Origin: Streptomyces cadmiisoli
GTDB taxonomy: Bacteria; Actinomycetota; Actinomycetes; Streptomycetales; Streptomycetaceae
Length of the DNA: 64,000 bases
Direction of reading: 5' to 3'
Assembly (NCBI RefSeq): GCF_003261055.1
Contig: NZ_CP030073.1
Location: 248,001-312,000, forward strand
The notes beneath the pieces are model-generated. The model saw nothing but the letters and a program-made list of their open reading frames with translations. It was not told the DNA's origin and did not search any database. The number at the start of each line of letters is the position of its first letter. Position 1 is the first letter of the stretch. A program made the position numbers and the translations under genes. Shown piece by piece: positions 46,101-54,673 of this stretch.

Positions 46101-48685
46101 TCACGTTGGCCCGGCTGCCGCTGACCGCGAACGGCAAGGTGGACCGCGGGCGGCTGCCGGCGCCCGAGCCGACCGGCGAGGCAGTGGCCCACCGGACACC
46201 GCCACGTAGCGATCGCGAGCGGTCGATCCATGCGGTGTGGGCGGACGTCCTCGACCGGGAAGACTTCGGGGTCAACGACGACTTCTTCGCCGTGGGCGGC
46301 CACTCATTGCTCGCCATCAAGCTGGTGGAGCGGCTACGGCGCGTGTCCGGCGGTACCGCGATCGCCGTGATGGACCTGTTCACCCACCCGACGGTCCGCC
46401 AGCTCGCCGCCCTGCTCGACGGGAACAGCACGACGGCACCGCGCGGACTCCTCCACCAGCTGACGCCCGAGCCGCAGGACCAGCCTCAACTCACCTACGT
46501 GGCCGTTCCGTTCGGTGGCGGAAGCGCGATGGTCTACAAGCCGCTCGCGGACTCCCTGTCGGAGACGCACGCCCTGTGGTCGGTCGCCATCCCCGGTCAC
46601 GACGCCGGCGGCGACGAGCAGCGCGCACCGCTTGAGGACATCGCAGCGCGATGCGTGCGGGAGATCCAGGAGAAGGTCACCGGGCCGGTCGCGCTGTACG
46701 GGCACTGCGGTGTCGGCTCGGCGCTCGTCGTGGAGATCGCCCGGAAACTGGAGGCGGCCGGTCGTGTCCCGGAGGCCGTGTACATCGGGGCGATCTTCCC
46801 GTTCGCCCGGCCGGACCGCGGGGTACTCGGCGCGCTGGGCCGGTTCACCAACCCGGACGCTTTGCGCAGCGACCGCTCGTTCGGGAACGGCCTGACCGCG
46901 GTCGGGCTGGAACTCGGCGACGTCGACGCCACGCAGGCACGGCGTGTCGTACGCAACACGCGCCGCGACACCGAAGCGGCGGAGGAGTACTTCACCCGGC
47001 TCTTCGCCAGCCCCGTCGAGCGGCTGCGGGCGCCCGTCATCAGCGTGGCCGGAGAGCGGGACCCGGCGTCCGACTACTACCAGGAACGCTTCCGCGAGTG
47101 GCACTTCCTCAGCGAGACCACGGCCGTGGTGTCGCTGGACGAAGCGGGTCACTTCTTCCAGAAGCACCGCGCCGCCGAACTGGCCGAGATCGTCACGACC
47201 ACGCACCCGGCGATCGCCTCCGGTGCGCCGGCCGGCGGCGAGGGGTGGCGGCTGCTCGATGTGTCGCACGCCGGTTCGCCGGACGTGCCCGGCGAACCGC
47301 AACGCGCGGTGCGCCGGTTCCTCTCGGTGGCTGCGGGACATCTGTTCTCGGCCGGCGCCTCGGCGCTGACCGCGTTCGCGATGCTGGTCTGGATCTACGT
47401 CACCACCGGTTCGCTCGGCCAGCTCGCGCTCTCCGCGGCCGCCGTGGTGACGCCGGGGCTGCTCGCCGCGCCGCTGGCCGGCCCGGTGGCGGACCGCTGG
47501 GGCCGGCGCACGCTCCTGATCGCGAGCGATGTCGGCGCGACAGCCGCCCAGTTGGCGTTGGGAGCGCTGGTGTGGTCCGGGAACGTACAGGCATGGCACC
47601 TGTATCCGCTGTTCGCGGCGCTGTCGGTCACCTTCACCTTCCGGCGGTCCGCGTTCGGGGCGTCGGTGCCGCATCTCGTGCCGAAGCGGTACCTGGGGCA
47701 CGTCAGCGGACTCGTCCAGATCTCCGGCGCGGCGGGCGTGCTGCTCGTGCCCGTCGCGTCCGTTGCCCTGAGCGCCGCCGTGGGGCTTGAGGGCGTCCTG
47801 GTGCTCGGTGTGGCGAGCTGTGCGGCCGCGTTCGCGGTCACTCTCCCGGTGCGGTTCCCGGGGGCCGAGGCGGGGCCGGCCGAGCCGGTGGTCGCCGAGG
47901 TCGCTGCGGGGCTGCGCTACGCGTGGGGCCAGCCGTGGTTCCGCCGGCTGCTGGTCTTCTCCGCGGTGTCCCAGGTGCTGCTGACACCGCTGTTCCTCCT
48001 GGTCGCGCCGCTGGTGCTGGAGGACGGCGGGCTCGGTGACGCCGGCTGGGTCCTGCTCGTCGCGGCACTGGGGGGTGTGCTCGGCGGCGCCGTCATCACG
48101 GTGTGGGGCGGCCCGGCGCGGCGTCGGATGCGAGGGGTGCTGCTGGGCACGCTGTGCCTGGCCGGGTTCAGCCTGCTGACCGGCTCGACGGCGAACCTGG
48201 TGACGGTCGGCCTCGGGCTGTTCGGCCTCGCGCTGACACTGACCGTGCTCCACGGAATCCATGCCGCGATCGTCGAGGTCAAGGTGCCGCAGCGGTTCCA
48301 TGGCAGGGTCGCCGCGCTCCACACGGTGATCGCGTGGGCCGCGCCGCCGGCCGGCCTCGCGCTGGCCGCGGTCTCGGCATGGGCGCTGTCCGGGCCCCTG
48401 CTGTCCCCCGGCGGGACGTTCACACCGGCCGTCGAGGCGGTGACCGCCGCCGGACCGGGGCGCACCGTCGCGCTGCTCTACGCCCTGTCCGCGGCAGCCC
48501 TCGCGTTCCTGGCACTGGGCGCGCTGTGCGCCGGGCTGCCCCGGCTCGTCGACGACGGTCCCGACGCGACCCCCGACGACGTGATCGGGCTGCACGCGCT
48601 GGGCCGGGCGCCGCTGAACCTTGCGGTGGACGCCCGTCCGGCCGGTCGTGGTTCGTCGGCGCTCTCCGGCCACAACGAGTCCTGA
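43151..48685 (+). CDS. NRPS (C-A-PCP-TE) fused to an MFS exporter
   Basis: The 1,844-residue protein contains a condensation domain (about 20-440; HHIAADGW), an adenylation domain (about 465-1000; YVIFTSGSTGTPKG, YRTGDLGRY), a PCP (GGHSLLAIK, Ser about 1053), a thioesterase (about 1080-1370) and then an MFS transporter domain (about 1385-1830) with many hydrophobic helices and PVADRWGRRTLLI. Binding-pocket residues read by alignment with PheA give D-L-Y-N-M-S-L-I-W, one change from the known Cys code DLYNLSLIW, so cysteine is the likely substrate. The TE nucleophile motif is GHCGVG, with Cys for Ser; EAGHFF supplies His. The GTG at 43151 has GGAGG seven bases upstream. The fusion suggests release and export are coupled. 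Confidence 0.9.
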   Translation: MSDLTELPGTPTTIPVRPDGEPVMSFAQERLWFMDAYAPGTTAYTIPEAWRLRGAAVDPDALTAALNRVAERHEPLRTRFPATVDGRAVMVVDDAGAIPLTTAEAVDDDAVGVLVDAFMAEPFDLATGPVARALLITVGPEEQVFALAVHHIAADGWSTELLLGEVLTCLAGLPLPELPVRYGDFAAWQRAQSDSGQDVAYWGEQLAGVAPLELPTDRQRPPLPTYAGAAHEFSVAPDVLDALLRLGRRYRATPYMVLLAAFAVLLGRRAGQDDITIGSPTAGRPVPELDDLVGCFVNMVTMRVDASGDPTFVELLQRVRSTAAHAFAHQELPFERLVTELNVPREVSRSPLFQVVFSLQSYESDLPSHPSFTVTADVPMSYRVTRFDLELHTAGDGTFLFVYNTALFTADSVAAMSAHLRVLLEGIAADPDAAISSYELLTAEEREQRARWNDTGADLGPDLCLHEPVEAQAGRTPDHPAVIYPGGQLSHAEVDRRAGHLAARLTAAGVRRGDLVAVAMRRGWEQVVAVLAVNKAGAAYLPVDADLPDSRRGELIARGDCTVVLTQPALAARLTWPDGLTVLPVTGEAASLSGVSEEPGGGSVALSGVREEASAAVLLGSAEPDDLAYVIFTSGSTGTPKGVMIEHRAALNTVRDINERFAVGPDDRVLALSALSFDLSVYDVYGTLAAGAALVMGQPAEDKDPAAWARIVTEQRITVWNSVPALMELLVEHAEQEGTDISSLRLVMMSGDWIPPTLPDRIRALAPHAEIISLGGATEGSIWSISYPIERVSPEWSSIPYGRPLTNQRFHVLDRGLCDVPVGVPGELCIGGTGVATGYWKDPERTAAAFVTHPRTGERLYRTGDLGRYRSDGVIEFLGRADAQVKVRGYRIELGEIEAHLARHPAVAECVVTVHGSGNAAQLVAYVIAESMTGTETATGTGTEARTSTAAPLDPRPGPGPDPALLRSHLAAALPAYMVPSSFVTLARLPLTANGKVDRGRLPAPEPTGEAVAHRTPPRSDRERSIHAVWADVLDREDFGVNDDFFAVGGHSLLAIKLVERLRRVSGGTAIAVMDLFTHPTVRQLAALLDGNSTTAPRGLLHQLTPEPQDQPQLTYVAVPFGGGSAMVYKPLADSLSETHALWSVAIPGHDAGGDEQRAPLEDIAARCVREIQEKVTGPVALYGHCGVGSALVVEIARKLEAAGRVPEAVYIGAIFPFARPDRGVLGALGRFTNPDALRSDRSFGNGLTAVGLELGDVDATQARRVVRNTRRDTEAAEEYFTRLFASPVERLRAPVISVAGERDPASDYYQERFREWHFLSETTAVVSLDEAGHFFQKHRAAELAEIVTTTHPAIASGAPAGGEGWRLLDVSHAGSPDVPGEPQRAVRRFLSVAAGHLFSAGASALTAFAMLVWIYVTTGSLGQLALSAAAVVTPGLLAAPLAGPVADRWGRRTLLIASDVGATAAQLALGALVWSGNVQAWHLYPLFAALSVTFTFRRSAFGASVPHLVPKRYLGHVSGLVQISGAAGVLLVPVASVALSAAVGLEGVLVLGVASCAAAFAVTLPVRFPGAEAGPAEPVVAEVAAGLRYAWGQPWFRRLLVFSAVSQVLLTPLFLLVAPLVLEDGGLGDAGWVLLVAALGGVLGGAVITVWGGPARRRMRGVLLGTLCLAGFSLLTGSTANLVTVGLGLFGLALTLTVLHGIHAAIVEVKVPQRFHGRVAALHTVIAWAAPPAGLALAAVSAWALSGPLLSPGGTFTPAVEAVTAAGPGRTVALLYALSAAALAFLALGALCAGLPRLVDDGPDATPDDVIGLHALGRAPLNLAVDARPAGRGSSALSGHNES

Positions 48686-49069
48686 TGCGCCGGGAATTCC
48701 GGGCACGCGCTTCGAAAGGGCTCGAATCAAATGTGCCGCCTCCGCAATTGTGGCCGCCGTTCACCTTGCGGGCCTCCCTGGTTCAGGCCGAGTTGCCTTC
48801 CGAACCGTGGGGTGAGGTTACACATGTGCGTCACTGAGTTTCCGTGCGCCAAGCACAGGGACGGCGAGTGACGCGACGCCTACATGTGAATTCTGTGGCG
48901 GTTCCTTCCGGCGACGCATCGTGTCGCCCACCTTCCGCGAGCTCCTTTTCGTCATGCCTATCGGGTATTTCGTGAAGTGAATCGGGCAGTCGTGTGCTTT
49001 CAGTCGGGTGTGTTCCCTTCACACGACGTGCCCGCGACAAGTGTCAAACGTCAAGAGAGGAAATGTACG
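48686..49069. other. Intergenic gap, likely promoter region for the SET/NRPS pair
   Basis: No gene is supported. The stretch is less GC-rich than its flanks and contains the palindrome ACACATGTG and a second CATGTG nearby. It probably carries the promoter for the SET-domain and second NRPS genes, since these two overlap. Confidence 0.45.
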
Positions 49070-49642
49070 TTGCAAGAGCGGGATTCTTACGTCGATGCGG
49101 GCGCGGTGCGCGGCGGCCTGGGAGACGAGGTGCACGCCAACGGGGTCCGGATCGTCATGGATCGCGACAAGGGGCGCTGCGTGGTCTCGGCCAGGCGATT
49201 CGCACCGGGAGAGACCGTGGTCGCGGGCGATGTCGAGAGGGCCGTACCGATCCGGACGAACCATTCGTTCCAGGTCGGATGGGACACGCATGTCGATCTG
49301 ACGACGCCGGCCCGGGACATCAACCACTCCTGCGAGCCGAACACCGGAATCCGGGACAACGACCGGGGCGGGTTCGACTTCGTCGCGCTTCGCGAGATCT
49401 TCCCGTCGGAAGAGATCACCTGGGACTACGAGACGAGCGAGTACGTGAGCATCGCCGTGTCCCGGTGCCTGTGCGGCGAGAACCGGTGCCGGTCGGCGAT
49501 ACGTGGGTTCAAGTACCGCCAGGAAGACGAGACGTGGCAGCCCACGCACCTGGCCGGCTACCTCCGTGAGGAGTACGACGCCGTGAGCACGGCCCGCGAG
49601 GCGTCGGGCGCCGGGCGCCATCCAGTCGCCCGGGAGGTCTGA
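49070..49642 (+). CDS. SET-domain protein
   Basis: The 190-residue protein has SET-domain lysine methyltransferase signatures: GRCVVSARRFAPGETVV at the start, the pseudoknot motif ARDINHSCEPNTGI (about 80), the catalytic-type EEITWDYET and a post-SET Cys cluster CLCGENRCRS. Such proteins bind S-adenosylmethionine and usually methylate Lys in proteins. In this cluster it might act on a carrier protein or on a carrier-bound substrate; that is inference. The TTG at 49070 has GAGGAA seven bases upstream; upstream in-frame codons lack a site. Its stop overlaps the ATG of the next NRPS gene. Confidence 0.85.
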   Translation: MQERDSYVDAGAVRGGLGDEVHANGVRIVMDRDKGRCVVSARRFAPGETVVAGDVERAVPIRTNHSFQVGWDTHVDLTTPARDINHSCEPNTGIRDNDRGGFDFVALREIFPSEEITWDYETSEYVSIAVSRCLCGENRCRSAIRGFKYRQEDETWQPTHLAGYLREEYDAVSTAREASGAGRHPVAREV

Positions 49643-52600
49643 TGCCCGAGGACCAAGTGTTCCGGGGCGAAGCCACCGCAATCCCCGAGGCGCTCACCGG
49701 GCTTCCGGGAGCCGGGCCCGCATGGGAGCCGAGCGGCCACAACGCCGCGAACGCGATCGGGCCCGCACTGGTGACCCCGCTACCGGCACCGGTCCCCGGA
49801 CCGGACGCCGGTGCCGGGAACCCGTTGTCGCTCCAGCAGGAACAGGTCTGGTTTGCGCGGCAGCTGGCTCCGGAGGGCCACGCCCACCACGCACAAACGA
49901 TGATCCACGTGGCCGGACCCTTCGACGTCGACCTGCTCGACCGGGTCCTCACGGAGATGACCCGGCGCCACGAGATACTGCGCACGACCTACGCCGAGAC
50001 AGACGGCACGCCGTGTCAGGTGGTGCACGCGCCGCAGCCGGTACGGGCGAAGCGGGTGGACCTCCGTGCCCACCGCGAAGGACAGCACAAGCTGCTGGAC
50101 GAGATCGCCGGCGCGGAACTGCGTACACCCTTCGACGCGGAACACCTGCCGCTGATCCGCTGGACCGTGGTGCAACTGGCGGACGAACAGCACGAACTCA
50201 TCGTGGTGGCCCACCACCTGCTTCACGACGGGTGGACCTTCTCGCTGCTCCTTCGCGAATTCAGGACGCTGTACAACGCGTTCGGCCAAGGCGCCGAGTC
50301 GTCACTGCCGGAACCAGGCCTGCAGTACCGGGACTTCGCTCACTGGCAACGCGCGACGCTGCAGACCCGCCTCATGCAGGAGCAGCTCGCCTACTGGCAG
50401 AACCAGCTCAGGGACCTCCCGCCGCTGCTGGAACTGCCGTTGGACCGCCCCAGGCCGGCCACCCAGAGCTTCCGGGGACAGACCATACGGGTGGATCTTC
50501 CGGACGGGCTGTCGGCCGGGCTGCACGGGTTCTGCCAGGACCATGAAGTGACCGTTTTCAGCACCATGCTGGCGGCGTTCCACACCCTCCTGTACCGCTA
50601 CACCGGGCAGGCGGACGTCTGCGTCGGATCCTGGTTCGCCGGCAGACGGGTACCGCGGACCGAGGACGTCGTCGGCAGGTTGGTCAACACCGTGCTGCTG
50701 CGATGCGAGGTGGACGCCACCCTGGGCTTCGCGGACCTGGTGGAGAAGGTGCACCGCGTCGTGCTGGACGCGACGGCCAACGACCTGCTGCCCTTCCCGG
50801 AGTTGGTCAGGGTCCTCAACCCCGACCGGGAGCCGGGCCGCAACCCGCTGACCGATGTCCTGTTCAGCGTGGACGACTCCCCGAGCGAGGGTCTTGTCCT
50901 CGACCTCGCCGGAGCGACCGGAACGGTTTCCGGGCACGGGAACGCAGGCGGAGACGGTTCGGCCAAGACGGACCTGCACGTCACGGTGACCCGCCTGGAC
51001 GGGCGGGGTCCGGACCGCAAAGAGGCGGACGGCCGGATCACCTTGCTCTGGGAGTACGCCGCCGACCTGTTCGACGCCGCGACCGTGCAGCGGATGGCCG
51101 ACGGCTACCTGAGGCTACTGGCGGATGCGATCCACCGGCCGACCGCACCGTTGTTCAAGCTGGCCGTACTCAGCCCGCAGGAACGCAAGACGATACTGGA
51201 CGACTGGAATCCCGAACCCCGGCCCACCGCCCACGCCGACGCGGGCCCGCTCGTCCGCGCCGGCTCAGGCGTCCACAGCCGTCCTGGTGGCCACGACGGC
51301 CTGCTCGTCCACGACGCGGTGCGGGCGCAGGCCCGGAGGACACCGGACGCTCCGGCGGTCCGTGACGGTGCCCGCGAGGTGAGTTACGCCGAACTCATAC
51401 ACCGGGCGGACTCGCTTGCCGGCATCCTCCACGCGCGGGGTGTCGTCCCCCGGGCGGTGGTGGGGGTGTGCCTGCCGCGCGGCGCGGACCTGGTCATCGC
51501 CCAACTGGCCGTCCTCTTCGCCGGAGCCGCCTACTTGCCCCTGGACCCGGAGAACCCGCCGGTCCGCCTGGCCGACCAGTACACCGCGGCCGGGGCTGTC
51601 CTCGTCCTCACGGACCGGGTGACCGCGGAGCGCCTCCCCGGTGACCTCCCGCAATTGCCGATGGACCGGCTGCCGGAGCCCGCCGAAGCGGTCCCCGCAG
51701 ACCGGCCGCCGACCAGGCCCGACGACCTCGCGTACCTCATCGCGACCTCCGGCTCGACCGGCCGGCCGAAGCTCGTGATGGTCGAGCACCGGTCGCTGGC
51801 CAACGCGGTCGCCTGGCGCTGCCGCCGCTGCGCCCTCGGACCGACGGACCGCATCGGCCAGGTCGCCTCCCCGGGGTTCGACACGTCCGTGATGGACATC
51901 TGGCCGACGCTGGTCTCCGGCGCCGCCCTGTACGTACCCGACCTGGACACCCGGCTCGACCCGGAGCGCCTGCGCACCTGGCTGGTCGAGGAGGGGATCA
52001 CGGTCACCGAGCTGCCGACCGCGCTCGGCGAGCGCGTGTTGGCGTTGAGCTGGCCGCCCGCCCCGGCCCTCCGGGAGCTGATCACCGGCGGTGACCGCCT
52101 CCGGGTCCGGCCTGCCGCCGACCTGCCGTTCCGGGTGCTGAACGAGTACGGCCCGACGGAGATCACGGCGACCGCGACGGCCGGGCACGTCGACCCCGCA
52201 GGATCCGACGGGCCACCCGACATCGGGCGCCCCATCACCGGTGCCCGCGCCTACGTCCTGGACGCCGGGCGGCAGCTGGTACCGCCCGGGGCGACCGGGG
52301 AGTTGTGGATCGGGGGCATCGGCGTCGCCCGCGGCTACCACGGTGCGCCCGGGCTCACCGCGGACCGTTTCGTCGCCGACCCGTACGCCGGCGTTCCGGG
52401 GCGGCGCATGTACCGCACCGGCGACCTCGCCCGGCATCTCCCCGACGGGCGCATCGCCTTCATCGGCCGCCGGGACCGCCAGATCAAACTGCGGGGCTAC
52501 CGGATCGAACCCGCTGAGATCGTCGAGGTGCTGCGCGCCCACCCCGCGGTCACCGACGCGGTGGTGCTGGCCAGATCTGCCGAGGACGGACTGGGCGAGA

Positions 52601-53166
52601 AGCGTCTGGTCGCCTACCTGGAGGCGAAGGACCGCCCGGACCTGCGGCAGCAGGTGCGGGAGCACCTCGCCAACCGCCTGCCGCGTTACATGATCCCCAG
52701 CGATGTCATGGTCCTGGACGCGTTGCCGCTCAACCGGAACGGAAAGGTCGACGAGCGGGCGCTGCCGGCTCCAGGCCCGGCCGAGCCGGAAGCCGGATTC
52801 CGGCCTCCCCGCACCGAGACCGAGCGTCGGCTCGCGGACACCTGGTGCGCGGTACTGCGCCTGGAACGCGTCGGCGTCGACGACAACTTCTTCGACGTCG
52901 GCGGGCACTCGCTGCTCCTGGCCGCGGTGCAGCGGGAACTCGCCCGGCAGGGTCACGACCTGCCGATCGTGACGTTCTTCGAGCACACCACCGTCCACCA
53001 GTTGGCGGCGTACCTGGATGACCGCGCCGTGGCCGAGGGCAAGGACGTCGACGAGTCCGGTGGGGCGGCCCGGGGCGCCGGGCGCGCTCGCCTGGACCGG
53101 CGGCGGGCTGCGGCGCGTTCGGCCGGCGTGGTCGGGGGCGGTGACTCCACCCGGCAGCAGACGTGA
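49642..53166 (+). CDS. Nonribosomal peptide synthetase, C-A-PCP
   Basis: The 1,174-residue protein has a condensation domain (about 58-480; active motif AHHLLHDGW at about 190), an adenylation domain (about 540-1040; YLIATSGSTGRPKLVMVEH, NEYGPTEITATA, YRTGDLARH, NGKVDERALP) and a PCP (DDNFFDVGGHSLLLA, Ser about 1088). A charged, Arg-rich tail follows. Pocket residues by hand alignment are about D-T-M-T-I-G-E-A-T, which I cannot match to a known code, so the amino acid is unassigned. There is no TE, so its peptidyl-PCP must pass the chain on, possibly to the TE-bearing NRPS upstream. The ATG overlaps the SET-gene stop by one base. Confidence 0.9.
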   Translation: MPEDQVFRGEATAIPEALTGLPGAGPAWEPSGHNAANAIGPALVTPLPAPVPGPDAGAGNPLSLQQEQVWFARQLAPEGHAHHAQTMIHVAGPFDVDLLDRVLTEMTRRHEILRTTYAETDGTPCQVVHAPQPVRAKRVDLRAHREGQHKLLDEIAGAELRTPFDAEHLPLIRWTVVQLADEQHELIVVAHHLLHDGWTFSLLLREFRTLYNAFGQGAESSLPEPGLQYRDFAHWQRATLQTRLMQEQLAYWQNQLRDLPPLLELPLDRPRPATQSFRGQTIRVDLPDGLSAGLHGFCQDHEVTVFSTMLAAFHTLLYRYTGQADVCVGSWFAGRRVPRTEDVVGRLVNTVLLRCEVDATLGFADLVEKVHRVVLDATANDLLPFPELVRVLNPDREPGRNPLTDVLFSVDDSPSEGLVLDLAGATGTVSGHGNAGGDGSAKTDLHVTVTRLDGRGPDRKEADGRITLLWEYAADLFDAATVQRMADGYLRLLADAIHRPTAPLFKLAVLSPQERKTILDDWNPEPRPTAHADAGPLVRAGSGVHSRPGGHDGLLVHDAVRAQARRTPDAPAVRDGAREVSYAELIHRADSLAGILHARGVVPRAVVGVCLPRGADLVIAQLAVLFAGAAYLPLDPENPPVRLADQYTAAGAVLVLTDRVTAERLPGDLPQLPMDRLPEPAEAVPADRPPTRPDDLAYLIATSGSTGRPKLVMVEHRSLANAVAWRCRRCALGPTDRIGQVASPGFDTSVMDIWPTLVSGAALYVPDLDTRLDPERLRTWLVEEGITVTELPTALGERVLALSWPPAPALRELITGGDRLRVRPAADLPFRVLNEYGPTEITATATAGHVDPAGSDGPPDIGRPITGARAYVLDAGRQLVPPGATGELWIGGIGVARGYHGAPGLTADRFVADPYAGVPGRRMYRTGDLARHLPDGRIAFIGRRDRQIKLRGYRIEPAEIVEVLRAHPAVTDAVVLARSAEDGLGEKRLVAYLEAKDRPDLRQQVREHLANRLPRYMIPSDVMVLDALPLNRNGKVDERALPAPGPAEPEAGFRPPRTETERRLADTWCAVLRLERVGVDDNFFDVGGHSLLLAAVQRELARQGHDLPIVTFFEHTTVHQLAAYLDDRAVAEGKDVDESGGAARGAGRARLDRRRAAARSAGVVGGGDSTRQQT

Positions 53167-53210
53167 CGCTCCCGGGTGGATGAGGCGGAGAGCCCTCTGA
53201 GGAAGGTCCA

Positions 53211-53241
53211 CGCCCGCCGCACGCACGAGACGTGGCGGGCG
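53211..53241. terminator. Hairpin between convergent NRPS and MFS genes
   Basis: CGCCCGCC(GC)ACG pairs with CGTGGCGGGCG (53231-53241) with a two-base bulge, 44 bp past the NRPS stop and in the gap between convergent genes; it may serve both strands. Confidence 0.55.
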
Positions 53242-53321
53242 CGGACCGAGCTGACGGGGGTCTGCGCCGCCACCCCGCTGCCCCCGACGCCTCCGCCAGG
53301 GACGCCCCCGCCAGGTGGACG

Positions 53322-54641
53322 TCACCGTCCGTCCGTCACCGGGTCTTCCGAACGCTCGCGTGTCTCACCGGCCATGGCTTTCGGGGCCGGCTGATCCGCA
53401 CCGTGGTGGACGACCTCGCCGAGCCGGGGGATCGCGGAGAACAGCACCGGCAGGACGGCCACGGCGTTCAGTCCGGCGGCGATCCAGAAGACGCCCTGCA
53501 GCCCGATGTGGTCGACCAGCAGTCCGCCACCGGCTGCGCCCAGGGGGATGACGCCCCAGGTGGCGAAGCGGAACACGGAGTTCATCCGCCCCAGCAGGTG
53601 CGGCGGGGTGACGGCCTGGCACAGACTGACCTGCAGCACGTTGAAGACCAGTGCGCCGAGGTACGCCACGAACATCCCGGCCGCGAACGTCACCGGACCG
53701 GACGCCATCGGCAGTACCGCTGTTCCCGCGGTGAACAGCACGATCGACACCACGAAGGCCCTGCCGGTGCCGAAACGGCGCGCGAAGGGCTCCGCCACGA
53801 GCGCCCCGACCACACCGCCGCCGTTGCCGACGGCCAGCGCGACGCCAATCACGGCCGGGCTCATGGACAGCCCGTCGGAGGCGTAGACCACCTGCAGGGC
53901 GAGGATGATCGCGGACGCCAGTTCGGCGAGCGTGGCGCACAGCAGCAGCGGCCGCATCAGCGGGTGGCCGAAGACGAACCGCACCCCCTCGCCGATGTTC
54001 CGGCGCAGGCTGCTGTGCTCGGCCGGCGGGCTCACCGGTGCCGGCGTACGGATGCGCAGGACGAAGTACGCCGACGCCAGGTACGAGACGGCGTCGGCCA
54101 GCACCGCGAGTGGCGCGGTGAGCAGCTGCACGAGCACACCGCCGACGGCCGGGCTGCCGATCTGCGATACCGAACGGGACAGTTCCAGCTTGCCGTTGGC
54201 ATCGACCAGGCGGTCCTCGGCGACCAGTGCCGGCATCACCGACAACTGCGCCACGTCATAGAACAGCGTGCCCAGGCCGATGAGGAACGTCACCGCGTAC
54301 AGCAACGGCATGCTGAGCGCGTCCAGCGCCAGCGCGGTCGGCACGGCCAGCAGGGCCGCCGCTCGGACCGCGTCGGCCGCCACCATCACCGCACGCAACG
54401 GCAGCCGTTCCACCCAGACGCCCACCGGCAGCCCGAAGAGCAGGATCGGCAAGTACTCCACGGCCCAGAGCACCCCGATCTCGAACGCCGACGCGTCGAG
54501 GCCGTGCAGCGCCACCAGCGGCAGGGCCAGCAAGGTGATGCCGGTGCCGCACAGGCTGGCGGTCTGGGACATCCACAGATTGCGGTAGTCGGCGACGCCC
54601 CACAGGCTCCGACTCAGGCGCGATCGCCACGTGCCCGTCAT
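53322..54641 (-). CDS. MFS drug/metabolite exporter
   Basis: The 439-residue protein has about 12 predicted membrane helices and the MFS pattern of macrolide/enterobactin-type exporters (NLWMSQTASLCGTGITLLAL, LPVGVWVERLPLRAVMVAAD, GNGGGVVGALVAEPFARRFG). It is the only cluster gene on the minus strand and sits convergent to the NRPS gene. It likely exports the product or provides self-resistance. The fused MFS domain at the end of the first NRPS gives the cluster two exporters. The ATG at 54641 overlaps the stop of an 11-codon upstream frame. Confidence 0.88.
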   Translation of the reverse strand: MTGTWRSRLSRSLWGVADYRNLWMSQTASLCGTGITLLALPLVALHGLDASAFEIGVLWAVEYLPILLFGLPVGVWVERLPLRAVMVAADAVRAAALLAVPTALALDALSMPLLYAVTFLIGLGTLFYDVAQLSVMPALVAEDRLVDANGKLELSRSVSQIGSPAVGGVLVQLLTAPLAVLADAVSYLASAYFVLRIRTPAPVSPPAEHSSLRRNIGEGVRFVFGHPLMRPLLLCATLAELASAIILALQVVYASDGLSMSPAVIGVALAVGNGGGVVGALVAEPFARRFGTGRAFVVSIVLFTAGTAVLPMASGPVTFAAGMFVAYLGALVFNVLQVSLCQAVTPPHLLGRMNSVFRFATWGVIPLGAAGGGLLVDHIGLQGVFWIAAGLNAVAVLPVLFSAIPRLGEVVHHGADQPAPKAMAGETRERSEDPVTDGR

Positions 54642-54673
54642 GCCGGGTGCCGCTCGACGATGGTCTGGGGCAT
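54638..54673 (-). CDS. 11-codon upstream frame coupled to MFS gene
   Basis: ATG at 54673, preceded by AAGGA at good spacing, encodes MPQTIVERHPA and ends in an ATGA overlap with the MFS start. The MFS start itself has a weaker site, so ribosomes may reach it by re-initiation. It may be a leader peptide, a translation-coupling device or the end of a lost gene. Confidence 0.45.
   Translation of the reverse strand: MPQTIVERHPA

Noticed and set aside
42992..46303. A 1,103-codon minus-strand open frame
   Set aside because: Antisense of the NRPS; composition is His/Arg/Gly-rich as expected for a GC-skew shadow.
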